Shown here in pieces: positions 50,757 to 58,610 of a DNA stretch of 64,000 nucleotides (position 1 is its first letter; each line of letters opens with the position of its first letter). The DNA comes from an uncultured Eubacteriales bacterium (GTDB lineage: Bacteria > Bacillota > Clostridia > Oscillospirales > Acutalibacteraceae): the NCBI GenBank assembly GCA_910580045.1, contig CAJTXF010000001.1, positions 17,592-81,591 of the forward strand. Reading direction: 5' to 3'. The position numbers and the translations under genes were made by a program. The notes under the pieces are model-generated. The model was not told the origin of the DNA. It saw only the letters and a program-made list of their open reading frames with translations, and did not search any database.

Positions 50757-51280
50757 GATATGCCCGCCTCCTGTTCCCGGGTTTCATAGGTTTCCCGAAA
50801 CTTCTTTCTGCCGTGGGAGAGCCGCATCTTGGCAGCGCCCTCGCTGATGGAGAGCATTTTGGCAATCTCCTTCACAGGCAGGTCGTTGAGATAGAACAAT
50901 GTGAGAATGAGCCGGTCGTTCTCTGAAAGCTCTGCCAGAACCCGCTGCACATCCAAAGGGGTGTCCCGGTCCTCGCTCTCTCCCTCTTCGGGCAGCACCT
51001 CCAGCGGGAGCAGGCCCTTTTGCTGGCGCAGTAAATCATAGCAGCAGTTGATGACTACCCGGGTGAGCCAGGTCTTGAAAAACTTTGGCTGCCGGATGGT
51101 GTGTATTTTATAAAAAGCCCTGCACACCGCCTCCTGGACCGCGTCCTCCACGTCAGTCTCGTTGTGGAGGATGGCCTTTGCTGTGCGATACATGGCCAGC
51201 TCATTCTCTTCCATCAGCCGCACAAAGGCTTGCTTGTCGCCATTCTGGGCCTTGCGCACCCATCTGTCTATGCTCCTCAC
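50744..51280 (-). CDS. ECF-type RNA polymerase sigma factor
   Basis: The 178-residue protein has region 2 (about 20-95, with DVEDAVQEAVCRAFYKIHTI and FKTWLTRVVINCCYDLLRQ) and region 4 (about 115-165, LTLFYLNDLPVKEIAKMLSI). It lacks region 3, as expected for the ECF group. It starts at GTG with AAGGAA upstream. The overlapping anti-sigma gene indicates envelope-stress control. No clear autoregulatory promoter could be assigned in the 283-base gap upstream. Confidence 0.92.
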   Translation of the reverse strand: MRSIDRWVRKAQNGDKQAFVRLMEENELAMYRTAKAILHNETDVEDAVQEAVCRAFYKIHTIRQPKFFKTWLTRVVINCCYDLLRQQKGLLPLEVLPEEGESEDRDTPLDVQRVLAELSENDRLILTLFYLNDLPVKEIAKMLSISEGAAKMRLSHGRKKFRETYETREQEAGISWRR

Positions 51281-51563
51281 CGCTTTCCTTCCCAGAATCC
51301 GGTTTCCTGTTGATTAGACGGGACCGGAGGGCAAAAGGTAATTCCTTTTTTGATATTTTTCCGTTTACCCGGCAAACTTCGCAAAGCCTGCCGGGATACG
51401 CTGTATAAAGAGCGCCCTCTCGTTATGGGGGCGCCGTCTGCCATAGCGTTTTTGCTGCGCCCCGAAAGGGACATAGAAAGAGGCAGCGCAGGTTCTGTCT
51501 CTGTGCAAAGCAAAGTGCTGTATGTGATAGGCTCCGCTGCCGCTGGATGGCTGAAAGCCTGTT

Positions 51564-52049
51564 TTAAGGCCTTCCCTCTGTGAAATGATACTCCATAATG
51601 TGTTCCCCTTTGCTGTCATACTTCCCGTTGAACCGGAAGCCGATGCTTTCATATAGCCGGATTGCAGGGGAATTGTCCATATACACGCTCAAATATACTG
51701 TCCCGGTTTCGCTGCCATACTCTGCGTACAGTCTATGGAGCAGGGCCAGCACGGACTGCCTTCCATATCCCTGGCCCTGGTATTTTTTATCAATGAGCAG
51801 CCGGTCAAGCCACAGCTGCCCTGGAGCCGGTTCAGGAAAATAGCCGTACATGGCAAAGCCAACCAATTGCTCTCTGTCATAGATACCGACAGGCCGCCAT
51901 GCTTTTATTTCATTTGCCTCCTGCAGACATTCGTCCACAGTTTCTATAAAACCAACCTGCTCTGAAAAGAGGGATAAACTTTTCACCTCTTGCCGGTTAT
52001 TATCATTTACCAACTCAAAATGCAGTTGTTTCTCCTTGTTCAAATCCAT
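51564..52049 (-). CDS. GNAT family N-acetyltransferase (SpeG/BltD-like)
   Basis: The 161-residue enzyme has the acetyl-CoA binding loop LLIDKKYQGQGYGRQSVLAL near residue 85 and the C-terminal motif NSPAIRLYESIGFRFNGKYD. It resembles spermine/spermidine acetyltransferases; the substrate is inferred only from this resemblance. An R3 leader element and its promoter lie about 150-250 bases upstream. It appears to be transcribed alone. Confidence 0.85.
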   Translation of the reverse strand: MDLNKEKQLHFELVNDNNRQEVKSLSLFSEQVGFIETVDECLQEANEIKAWRPVGIYDREQLVGFAMYGYFPEPAPGQLWLDRLLIDKKYQGQGYGRQSVLALLHRLYAEYGSETGTVYLSVYMDNSPAIRLYESIGFRFNGKYDSKGEHIMEYHFTEGRP

Positions 52050-52197
52050 ATGTTTTCCTCTTGCGTAATAGTTGGGACAGTTTGGGCGTTGTGAAAAATC
52101 CGGCGGAAGGGGCGCTTCCCCTCAGGCCCTTCCTGTATAGTCCCTTGTGAATTGTATTTTTGAGGACAAAACCACTCAGCAGTACTCTAACTTTATT

Positions 52198-52281
52198 ATT
52201 ATAGCGTAGCTCCAATCCGCTTTGCGTCTTGGGAAATTGCATTCGCAATTTCCTCAACTGAAATGTCCTGTGGACATTATA
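52198..52281 (-). repeat. Palindromic leader element R3, copy 1
   Basis: Read on the minus strand this begins at the -10 box TATAATGTCC and forms GTCC/GGAC and GAAATTGC/GCAATTTC hairpins, then ends near a second TATAAT. About 75 bases match the element at 56554-56659. Its promoter has TTGACA (52303-52298) and TATAAT (52281-52276), 16 bases apart. It supplies the 5' leader of the acetyltransferase mRNA. It occupies part of the 364-base gap 52050-52413; the rest shows no gene. Confidence 0.7.
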
Positions 52282-52303
52282 GCATAGGCACCAGGGTTGT
52301 CAA
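52276..52303 (-). promoter_or_regulatory. Sigma-A promoter for the acetyltransferase gene
   Basis: TTGACA and TATAAT on the minus strand have a 16-base spacer. The -10 box is the first part of the R3 element. Confidence 0.65.
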
Positions 52304-52361
52304 GATTTTTCCAGCTGTATACAGACGCCTTACAACCGCTGGCAGAAGAATCACCGCCCCG

Positions 52362-52402
52362 CAAAAATATCAAACCCTGCCGGACAAGCTCCCGCAGGGT
52401 TT
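52362..52402 (-). terminator. Terminator of the serine dehydratase gene
   Basis: AAACCCTGC pairs with GCAGGGTTT on the minus strand. A short GATATTTTTG tail follows. Confidence 0.7.
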
Positions 52403-52413
52403 TCACAGTTTTG

Positions 52414-53613
52414 TTACTCCCGATAGGTCTTGGCAAGCCCGCCCTCGCTGGTCTCCCGGTACTTGCTGAACAAATCCCGGCCCGTTTCGTACATGGTCTT
52501 CACCACTACGTCAAAGCTGATTTTCCGGGTATAGGTGAGGAAGTTGGCCAGGCTCAGGGCGTTGATGGCCCGCATGGCTGCCACCGCGTTGCGCTCAATG
52601 CAGGGTATCTGTACCAGGCCGCCGATAGGGTCACAGGTCAGGCCCAGGTGGTGCTCCATGGCCACCTCTGCCGCGTACTCGATTTGGTCCAAATCCATAT
52701 GGTACAGCTCCGCCAGGCCAGCCGCCGCCATAGAGCAGGCACTGCCAATCTCCGCCTGGCAGCCGCACTCAGCCCCAGAGATGGAGGCGTTGGTCTTAAT
52801 CACGTTGCCAATAATTCCCGCCACGGCCAGGCCCTTCAGCATCTCCCGGTCTGAGAAGCCCCGCTGCTCCTGGGTGTAGAGCATCACAGCAGGCAGAACC
52901 CCGCAGGCCCCGCAGGTGGGGGCAGTGACAATGGTGCCGCCCCCCGCGTTCTCTTCGCTGACCGCGAAGGCATAGGCGCAGACCTTCCGGTTCTCCCGGG
53001 TAGCCTTGCTCTCGTCCATGTGGCGCTGGCGGTTGAGGTACATGGCCTTGCGCTGGACCCTCAGCCCCCCGGCCAGCTCCCCGTCCCTGCGGATGCCCCG
53101 GTAAACGGCCTCCTTCATTACCTCCCACACCTCAGAAAGATAGTCCCATATCTCTGGCCCCTCACACCGCTCCACATACTGCCACAGGTAAATATCCCGC
53201 TCCCGGCAGTAGTCCTTGAGCTCAGAAAAACGGCTAAGCGGGTAAATTTGAGGCGGGTCAGCTTCCTTTTTGCCCTCTATCTCGATTTTGCCGCCTCCCA
53301 CGCTGAACACCCGCCAGAAGCCGATGCGCTCCCCCAGCCGGAAGGCCTCCAGCTCCATCGTGTTTGGGTGGGGAAGGTCCTCAACCACAGTGTCAAAGAG
53401 GATACGGGCAGGCAGGGGCGCAAGGGCCTCCTCCACGGCCACGTCAGTGAGATGGCCTTTGCCGGTTTTTGCCAGGGAGCCGTATAAGGTCACCTGAAAA
53501 CTATCGGCGTCCGGGTAAGCGGCCCGGAAGGTTTCAGCGGCCCGGCCAGGGCCCATGGTGTGGGAGCTGGAGGGCCCCCGGCCAATGCGGTAGAGTTCGC
53601 GTAGGGATTCCAT
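52414..53613 (-). CDS. sdaA: L-serine dehydratase (iron-sulfur dependent, single chain)
   Basis: The 399-residue enzyme converts L-serine to pyruvate and ammonia. The beta-type region (about 1-140, GPSSSHTMGPGRAAE) is fused to the alpha-type catalytic region (about 150-395). Likely cluster cysteines are in TCGACGVLPAVML and AECGCQAEIGSACSMAAAGL. The ATG at 53613 is chosen because GGAGG lies 8 bases upstream; the longer frame has no ribosome site. It is monocistronic. Confidence 0.9.
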   Translation of the reverse strand: MESLRELYRIGRGPSSSHTMGPGRAAETFRAAYPDADSFQVTLYGSLAKTGKGHLTDVAVEEALAPLPARILFDTVVEDLPHPNTMELEAFRLGERIGFWRVFSVGGGKIEIEGKKEADPPQIYPLSRFSELKDYCRERDIYLWQYVERCEGPEIWDYLSEVWEVMKEAVYRGIRRDGELAGGLRVQRKAMYLNRQRHMDESKATRENRKVCAYAFAVSEENAGGGTIVTAPTCGACGVLPAVMLYTQEQRGFSDREMLKGLAVAGIIGNVIKTNASISGAECGCQAEIGSACSMAAAGLAELYHMDLDQIEYAAEVAMEHHLGLTCDPIGGLVQIPCIERNAVAAMRAINALSLANFLTYTRKISFDVVVKTMYETGRDLFSKYRETSEGGLAKTYRE

Positions 53614-53683
53614 AAGCATATCCTCCTTTATGGTATGGGGGTGATAGAGCCCGCAAAAGACGCGGGCAGCGGACGTAATGGTA

Positions 53684-53790
53684 AGAGCGGGGTAAAGTGC
53701 GCGGACGGAAAGTTTCGTCCACCTTTTCAAAGGTGGCGGGGTCCAGGGGCAGGGCCCCAGGGGCTCTGCCCCCGTACCCCCTTTTCCGCC
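53684..53790. repeat. Dispersed repeat R1, partial copy D
   Basis: GTCCACCTTTTCAAAGGTGG followed by GGGGTCCAGGGGCAGGGC resembles the ends of copies A and B, with the first part inverted relative to copy B. It occupies the 239-base gap between sdaA and trpS. Only the flanking module is present, not the central hairpins. Confidence 0.5.
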
Positions 53791-53852
53791 TTTGGCCGTC
53801 TGCTTGGCGCTGGGTACTGCCCCGAGCCGTCAGGCCCGGTGTATCCTATATC

Positions 53853-54854
53853 CTACTGCACCAGCCCTATCTTCTTCATCACCTTTGCCAGGGTCCTCTG
53901 GGCAATCATCTGCGCTTTCGGCGCCTGGCTCCGGTAGGTCTCCTCCAAATACGCCTTATCCGCCACAATCTTCTGATACCGCTCTTGGATGGGCCGCAGC
54001 TCCCCAATCACCGCCTCAGCCACCGCAGGCTTGAACTCGCCGTACCCCTTGCCCTCAAACTCCCGCTCAATTTCTTCATAGCTCTTGCCGGTCACGGCGG
54101 CGTATATGCCCATCAGGTTGTTCACGCCCTCCTTGCCCTCGCCAAAGCGCACCTCACTGCCGCTGTCAGTCTTGGCCCGTTTGAACTTGCGCATAATGGT
54201 GTCCGGGTCATCCAGGACAGAGATATTCCCGTTCTGGTTCTCATCGGACTTGCTCATCTTGGAGAGGGGGTTCTGCAAAGACATCACCCTGGCCCCGTGC
54301 TTGGGAATCATGGGCTCCGGCACAGTGAAGGTGTCTCCATAGATGCCGTTGAAGCGCTCGGCAATGTCCCGGGCGATCTCCACATGCTGCTTCTGGTCCG
54401 CGCCCACAGGCACATAGTCCGCCTGGTAGAGCAAAATATCCGCCGCCATCAGGCAGGGGTAGGTAAACAGCCCCGCGTTGATGTTGTCCGCGTGCTTTGC
54501 GGACTTATCCTTAAACTGGGTCATCCGGCTGAGCTCTCCAAATTGGGTATAGCAGTTCAGCAGCCAGGCCAGCTGGCTGTGCTGGGGCACCTGGCTCTGG
54601 ATGAAGAACACGGTCTTCTCCAAATCAAGGCCCATGGCCAGCAGCCAGGCATAGGCCTCCTTGGTGTACTTGCGCAGCTCGGCCGGCGCCTGCCGCACAG
54701 TGAGGGCGTGCAAATCCGCCAGGGCGTACACGCACTGATAGCCCTCCTCCTGCAGCTTGATGTGGTTGCGCAGGGCGCCCAGGTAGTTGCCCAGGGTGAA
54801 GGTGCCCGTGCACTGATACATGCTTAAAATCCGCTTTTTCTCCTGATTTTCCAT
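53853..54854 (-). CDS. trpS: Tryptophanyl-tRNA synthetase
   Basis: The 333-residue class I enzyme charges tRNA-Trp. The HIGH-like motif is seen in GTFTLGNYLGALRNH near residue 17, and the KMSKS loop is exact in LSKMSKSDENQNG near residue 193. A T-box leader with a Trp specifier is in front. Length is typical. Confidence 0.96.
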   Translation of the reverse strand: MENQEKKRILSMYQCTGTFTLGNYLGALRNHIKLQEEGYQCVYALADLHALTVRQAPAELRKYTKEAYAWLLAMGLDLEKTVFFIQSQVPQHSQLAWLLNCYTQFGELSRMTQFKDKSAKHADNINAGLFTYPCLMAADILLYQADYVPVGADQKQHVEIARDIAERFNGIYGDTFTVPEPMIPKHGARVMSLQNPLSKMSKSDENQNGNISVLDDPDTIMRKFKRAKTDSGSEVRFGEGKEGVNNLMGIYAAVTGKSYEEIEREFEGKGYGEFKPAVAEAVIGELRPIQERYQKIVADKAYLEETYRSQAPKAQMIAQRTLAKVMKKIGLVQ

Positions 54855-54893
54855 ATTCTATCCATCCTTCCATTCTTGTGTTTGGGGAAAGGA

Positions 54894-55225
54894 CAAAAAG
54901 CCCCCGCCCCGGCAGAGTTCTGCTGGGACAGGGGCTGAAAACTTTTGGGAAGCGCTGGATAACTCCAGTACGCAGCGCTTCCCTTCATCTTCCCTACTCC
55001 TGCGGTACCACCCGGCTTGACGCTTTCTCCGCGTCCACTCAGTGCGCCATTCCGCGCTGGCTTTGGTAACGGAGGACCGCTCCGTCTCGCCTACTGGCCG
55101 CAGGAAAAGGCGGGGTTCGGTTTGCCCTCAAAAGCCCATTCGTGCCGGAGCTGCCCGCCGCGCTTCCACCAACACGCGGCTCTCTGGGGGACAGGGAAAC
55201 GGCCTTACTTACGCTTTCTCACAGG
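54894..55225 (-). ncRNA. T-box leader of trpS
   Basis: On the minus strand the leader has AGAGAGCC with the following AG-bulge-type GTTGGTGGAAG, the specifier region GAATGGGCT with Trp codon TGG, and the conserved T-box core GGGTGGTACCGC. A terminator hairpin (near 54901-54935) ends in TTTTTG. Uncharged tRNA-Trp should bind and favour the antiterminator. Confidence 0.92.
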
Positions 55226-55236
55226 TTTCTATGGCT

Positions 55237-55265
55237 ATTATAGCGGCTGGGCCAGGGATTGTCAA
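55237..55265 (-). promoter_or_regulatory. Sigma-A promoter for the T-box/trpS unit
   Basis: TTGACA (55265-55260) and TATAAT (55242-55237) on the minus strand have a 17-base spacer, a full consensus match. Confidence 0.85.
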
Positions 55266-55314
55266 GGGAGTTTGCGGGAAGTGAACATCCCCCAGCCCCC
55301 GGGACAGCACCGGC

Positions 55315-56502
55315 TCAAACCATCTCCCGGACAATCTCTCCCAGAATCCGGATACCCTCCCGGAGCTGCTCGTCCGTGGGGGTGGAGAAGTTGATGCGGA
55401 AAGCCTGGCAGGCCTCGCTCTCGTCAGTCAAAAAGGCTGTGCCCGGCACCACGCAGACCTTGCGCTCTGTGCCCCGCTTCACAAAGTCCAGCATGTCCAC
55501 ACCCTCCGGCAAAGTGCACCAGGCGAACAGCCCGCCCTCAAACTCATTCCAGGTGATAAGGGGCTTGAAGTGCTCCTCCATGGCCTGCTTCAGCACAGAG
55601 GACTTTCTCCGGTAGATTTCCCGCAGGCGCCCCAGGTGGGCCTCATAGTCCCGCTGGCTCATAATGCGGTGGCAGACAATCTGGGCCCAGATATTGGAGT
55701 GTACATCCTCCCCCTGCTTGCAGACCACCATCTTCTGCACCACCTCTTGGGGCCCAATGGCATAGCCCACCCGCATTCCAGGGGAGATAACCTTGGAGAA
55801 GGAGCCAGCGTACATGACCACGCCCTCCTTATCAAAGCTCTTGATGCTGGGCAAATCCTCCCCGGAAAAGCGCAAATCGCCATAGGGGTTGTCCTCCAGA
55901 ATCAGCACATTGTAATCCCGGCAGAGCTCATAGACCTGCCTGCGCTTTTCAAGGCTCATGGTAATGCCAGAGGGGTTCTGAAAGTTGGGGATGGTATAGA
56001 AATACTTGATGTTCTTCTCCTCCTCCAAAGCCTGGCGCAGACCCTCAATGCTGACCCCGTCCGGCTCCATGGGGATGCCCCGGAGCTTGGCCCGGTAAGA
56101 GCGGAAGGTGTTCAGGGAGCCGATAAAGCTGGGGGCCTCGCACAGCACGGTGTCCCCCTCGTTAAGCAGGGTCTTGGTCAGCAAATCCATTACCTGCTGG
56201 GCCCCGCTGGTGATAAGCACCTGGTCAGCCTCTGTGCCCACATGGTGCTTCTCTCCCATGTACTTGCGCAGATGCTCCCGCAGGGGCGGATAGCCCTCGG
56301 TCACGCTGTACTGCAAAGCCTCCACCGGGGTATCCTCCAGCAGGCTCTTAGAAATCTCCCGGATATCGTCATAGGGGAACGCGTCAGGGGCCGGGTTCCC
56401 GGCGGAAAGGGGAATAATGCCCGGGGCAGAGGAATTCTTCAAAATCTCACGAATCGCGGAAGGTTTCAGACTCTTCACACGCTCAGAAAACTGGTAAACC
56501 AT
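55315..56502 (-). CDS. PLP-dependent aminotransferase (class I/II, 2-aminoadipate type)
   Basis: The 395-residue enzyme transfers amino groups using pyridoxal phosphate. The Schiff-base Lys is in GSFSKVISPGMRVGYAIGP near residue 235. NPYGDLRFSG and the arginine in FRINFSTP near the C-terminus bind substrate. It resembles the 2-aminoadipate/aromatic aminotransferase group (LysN-like, without the GntR domain). The ATG at 56502 replaces a longer frame that runs through R3 and R2 repeats. The amino donor is unknown. Confidence 0.88.
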   Translation of the reverse strand: MVYQFSERVKSLKPSAIREILKNSSAPGIIPLSAGNPAPDAFPYDDIREISKSLLEDTPVEALQYSVTEGYPPLREHLRKYMGEKHHVGTEADQVLITSGAQQVMDLLTKTLLNEGDTVLCEAPSFIGSLNTFRSYRAKLRGIPMEPDGVSIEGLRQALEEEKNIKYFYTIPNFQNPSGITMSLEKRRQVYELCRDYNVLILEDNPYGDLRFSGEDLPSIKSFDKEGVVMYAGSFSKVISPGMRVGYAIGPQEVVQKMVVCKQGEDVHSNIWAQIVCHRIMSQRDYEAHLGRLREIYRRKSSVLKQAMEEHFKPLITWNEFEGGLFAWCTLPEGVDMLDFVKRGTERKVCVVPGTAFLTDESEACQAFRINFSTPTDEQLREGIRILGEIVREMV

Positions 56503-56553
56503 ATAAAACACCTTCTCCATCCAAAATTTGCTCTGCTGAAATGTCTTGCGGAC

Positions 56554-56659
56554 ATTATAGCAGAGCTCCAACCCGCTCTGCGTCTTGGGAAATTGCGTTC
56601 GCAATTTCTGGAACTGCTTTGCAGTTCCAGCTCTACTGAAATATCCTGTGGATATTATA
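56554..56659 (-). repeat. Palindromic leader element R3, copy 2
   Basis: It starts at the -10 box TATAATATCC and ends with a second TATAATGTCC motif, so the beginning of the element appears twice. Relative to copy 1, ATCC/GGAT replaces GTCC/GGAC, a paired change, and a CTGGAACTGC/GCAGTTCCAG hairpin is inserted. It forms the leader of the aminotransferase mRNA. Confidence 0.7.
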
Positions 56660-56682
56660 GCACATCCTCCGCCCGGCCGCAA
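56654..56682 (-). promoter_or_regulatory. Sigma-A promoter for the aminotransferase gene
   Basis: TTGCGG (56682-56677) and TATAAT (56659-56654) on the minus strand have a 17-base spacer. Confidence 0.65.
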
Positions 56683-56720
56683 GGGCAATGCCTGGGCTTT
56701 CCACGCTGTTCCCTGCGCAG

Positions 56721-56808
56721 GAGTGGCCGTTCCGAGGAGTTTTTCGTGTTCCCCCCGCCCGCAGGACGGGGGGGAACACAGATGATTATCTCTGTGATTT
56801 GGACACTC
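56721..56808 (+). repeat. R2 element, copy 3
   Basis: This copy starts GAGTGGCCGTTCCGAGGAG and ends TTTGGACACTC. Its outer ends are nearly complementary to each other (GGAGTGGCC and GGACACTCC). The central GC-rich stem has a mismatch. The element ends 17 bases before the -35 box of the SLH-transglutaminase gene. Confidence 0.75.
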
Positions 56809-56825
56809 CCCCTTGAACACTCTAC

Positions 56826-56854
56826 TTGATTCTTTCGCTAAAATATGATATACT
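56826..56854 (+). promoter_or_regulatory. Sigma-A promoter for the SLH-transglutaminase gene
   Basis: TTGATT (56826-56831) and TATACT (56849-56854) have a 17-base spacer. Confidence 0.6.
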
Positions 56855-56930
56855 TTTCCAATATGCTGCATATCTATCATGCGTCCAAGTATATGCTCGC
56901 AAAAACCAATGTAGAAGGAAAGTGAACCCC

Positions 56931-57095
56931 ATGAAAAAAATGCTCACTGCGGCTCTGCTGGCTGTCTCTCTTGCAGCGGCAGAGCTAATCCTGCCCATGC
57001 ACACTGCCTGGGCTCAGGATTTGGATGCCGGCGCGATACCCGGCATGGAAGGCCAGGTTAACAGGTTTACCCCCCCCCAGAATTTTGTAACCTAA
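56931..57095 (+). pseudogene. 5' fragment of the SLH-transglutaminase gene (signal peptide), cut off by a frameshift
   Basis: The ATG at 56931 opens a signal peptide (MKKMLTAALLAVSLAAAELI and onwards, cleavage probably after AWA) and about 25 mature residues, then meets a stop at 57093 shortly after a run of nine C bases (57070-57078). One extra C would join this frame to the SLH-transglutaminase frame from 57062. GAAGGAAAG precedes the start. This could be a real phase-variable OFF state, a fixed mutation or a sequencing error. Confidence 0.7.
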
Positions 57096-57109
57096 ATTGT
57101 AACCCAGGT

Positions 57110-58588
57110 GTGGTTCTTGATTCCGCCCCTGACCAGGACATGGCTGTCCCAGCCGCAGACCTGGATACTGCCCCTGCTCCAGGACCCGAGGTCTCTCCCG
57201 AGCCGGATACTTCCCCTGAGCCGGATGCTTCTCCCGAGCCAGACGCCTCTCCTGAGCCGGACGCCTCCCCCGAGCCGGATGCCTCCCCTGAGCCGGACGC
57301 CTCCCCCGAGCCGGATGCTTCCCCTGAGCCGGACGCCTCTCCCGAGCCGGAGCCCTCGGAAAAGCCTGGACTGGATAAGGTGAATCATAAAATCTATCTC
57401 TCCGGTGACAAGGACAGGGCCCTTCCCAACGGGAAACTGACCCGGGCCCAGGCCGCTGTGATGATTTTTGCCCTGCTGGAATATCAGCCCGAGCGCACAG
57501 GGGAGGCCTCCTTCCCGGATGTGCCCGCAGGCGCCTGGTACGAGAACCAAGCCCTTACCCTGGCAGAGCTGGGCGCTTTCGCAGGGGACAATTACGGCAG
57601 ATTCAACCCTGGCCATCCCATTACCCGGCGGGAGTTTATCACTGTCCTGTCCCACTTCTTCCCAGTGGACGAGGAAGCCCTCCAGGCCTTCACGGACGTG
57701 ACCCCGGACATGTGGGGCAGCGCGGCCATCAACACAGCCGCGGCCAATGGCTGGGTCAGTGGTGTCAGCACGGGGGTGTTTGCCCCTAACCGCTCCATCA
57801 CCCGGGCTGAGGCTGTGGTCATGCTCAACAATATCACAGGCCGCAAAGCAGACGCCGCCGCCCTGAAGGCCAACACCAGCATCCTGGTATTTTTGGATTT
57901 GGAGCCCAGCCACTGGGCCTATCAGCAGATTATGGAAGCCTCTGTTCCTCACATCCACAGCGAGGACGGCAGCTGGACGGACTTCACCTATCCCACTGCC
58001 TCCCGGGAACCGGGGTACCATTTGATTGGGGGTGAGCTGTATCAGGTGGATAATGCCGGCCATTATGTGCGCAACCACACAGACGGGGTCCTGCGCTTTG
58101 GGGACAACGGACGCTATACCACTGGCAGCGCCGAGCTGGACCGGCAGCTCACCGCCCTGGTGAAGACCTACGCCAAAGAGGGCGACACCAATTTTAACAA
58201 TTACAGGCGGCTGCACAACTACGTCTCCACCCTCCCCTACCGGGCAGGCAGCTACCTGGGCCTGGGCAGCCAGGATGGCCAGACCGGCTGGGAAGCGGAC
58301 ATGGCCCTGGACATGCTGAAAAACCGCAAGGGCAACTGCTACCGATACGCGGGGCTGGGCACTATGCTGGCCAGAAAGTTCGGTTACCAGGCCACAGGTA
58401 TCTCCGGCAAGGTGAATATTGGCTATGGATTCGTCCTCCACGGGTGGGTGGAGATCCAGCAGAACGGCCAGACCCTGATCTGCGACCCCCAGCAGCAGTA
58501 CCGCTTCCCCAACTCCTCCCTGTACATGAAGAAATACAGCGAACTAACAAACCGGAAGTATTCCGTAAAGAATGTCATAAAGAAATAA
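57110..58588 (+). CDS. SLH-domain, transglutaminase-like surface protein (3' part of frameshifted gene)
   Basis: This frame encodes 492 residues with no signal peptide, so it needs the upstream fragment. The start is followed by an acidic, Pro-rich region with eight SPEPD(A/T) repeats, then S-layer homology repeats (about 90-270; KLTRAQAAVMIFALL, ITRREFITVLSHFFP, ITRAEAVVMLNNITG) that bind wall polysaccharide, and a transglutaminase-like domain (about 335-480). The catalytic triad is Cys in RKGNCYRYAGLG, His in VLHGWVEI and Asp in LICDPQ. It may crosslink or cleave surface proteins. GTG at 57110 is only a nominal start; the true frame is open from 57062. Confidence 0.8.
   Translation: MVLDSAPDQDMAVPAADLDTAPAPGPEVSPEPDTSPEPDASPEPDASPEPDASPEPDASPEPDASPEPDASPEPDASPEPEPSEKPGLDKVNHKIYLSGDKDRALPNGKLTRAQAAVMIFALLEYQPERTGEASFPDVPAGAWYENQALTLAELGAFAGDNYGRFNPGHPITRREFITVLSHFFPVDEEALQAFTDVTPDMWGSAAINTAAANGWVSGVSTGVFAPNRSITRAEAVVMLNNITGRKADAAALKANTSILVFLDLEPSHWAYQQIMEASVPHIHSEDGSWTDFTYPTASREPGYHLIGGELYQVDNAGHYVRNHTDGVLRFGDNGRYTTGSAELDRQLTALVKTYAKEGDTNFNNYRRLHNYVSTLPYRAGSYLGLGSQDGQTGWEADMALDMLKNRKGNCYRYAGLGTMLARKFGYQATGISGKVNIGYGFVLHGWVEIQQNGQTLICDPQQQYRFPNSSLYMKKYSELTNRKYSVKNVIKK
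57194..57355 (+). repeat. 18-bp tandem repeat encoding SPEPDA
   Basis: Eight full units and a ninth diverged unit in the same reading frame. Third-codon bases vary (for example GAT/GAC, GCT/GCC), so it is a coding repeat and not a CRISPR or satellite. Confidence 0.9.
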
Positions 58589-58610
58589 CCCACGAAAGAA
58601 GGTACTCCCC

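Noticed and set aside
55315..56880. Longer 521-codon version of the aminotransferase
   Set aside because: The extension translates repeats R2 and R3 and crosses the promoter. The family begins at the MVYQF start.
57194..57355. Short tandem repeats as a CRISPR array
   Set aside because: The 18-bp units have no spacers, keep a reading frame and vary at third-codon positions. They encode a Pro-rich linker. No cas gene is present.
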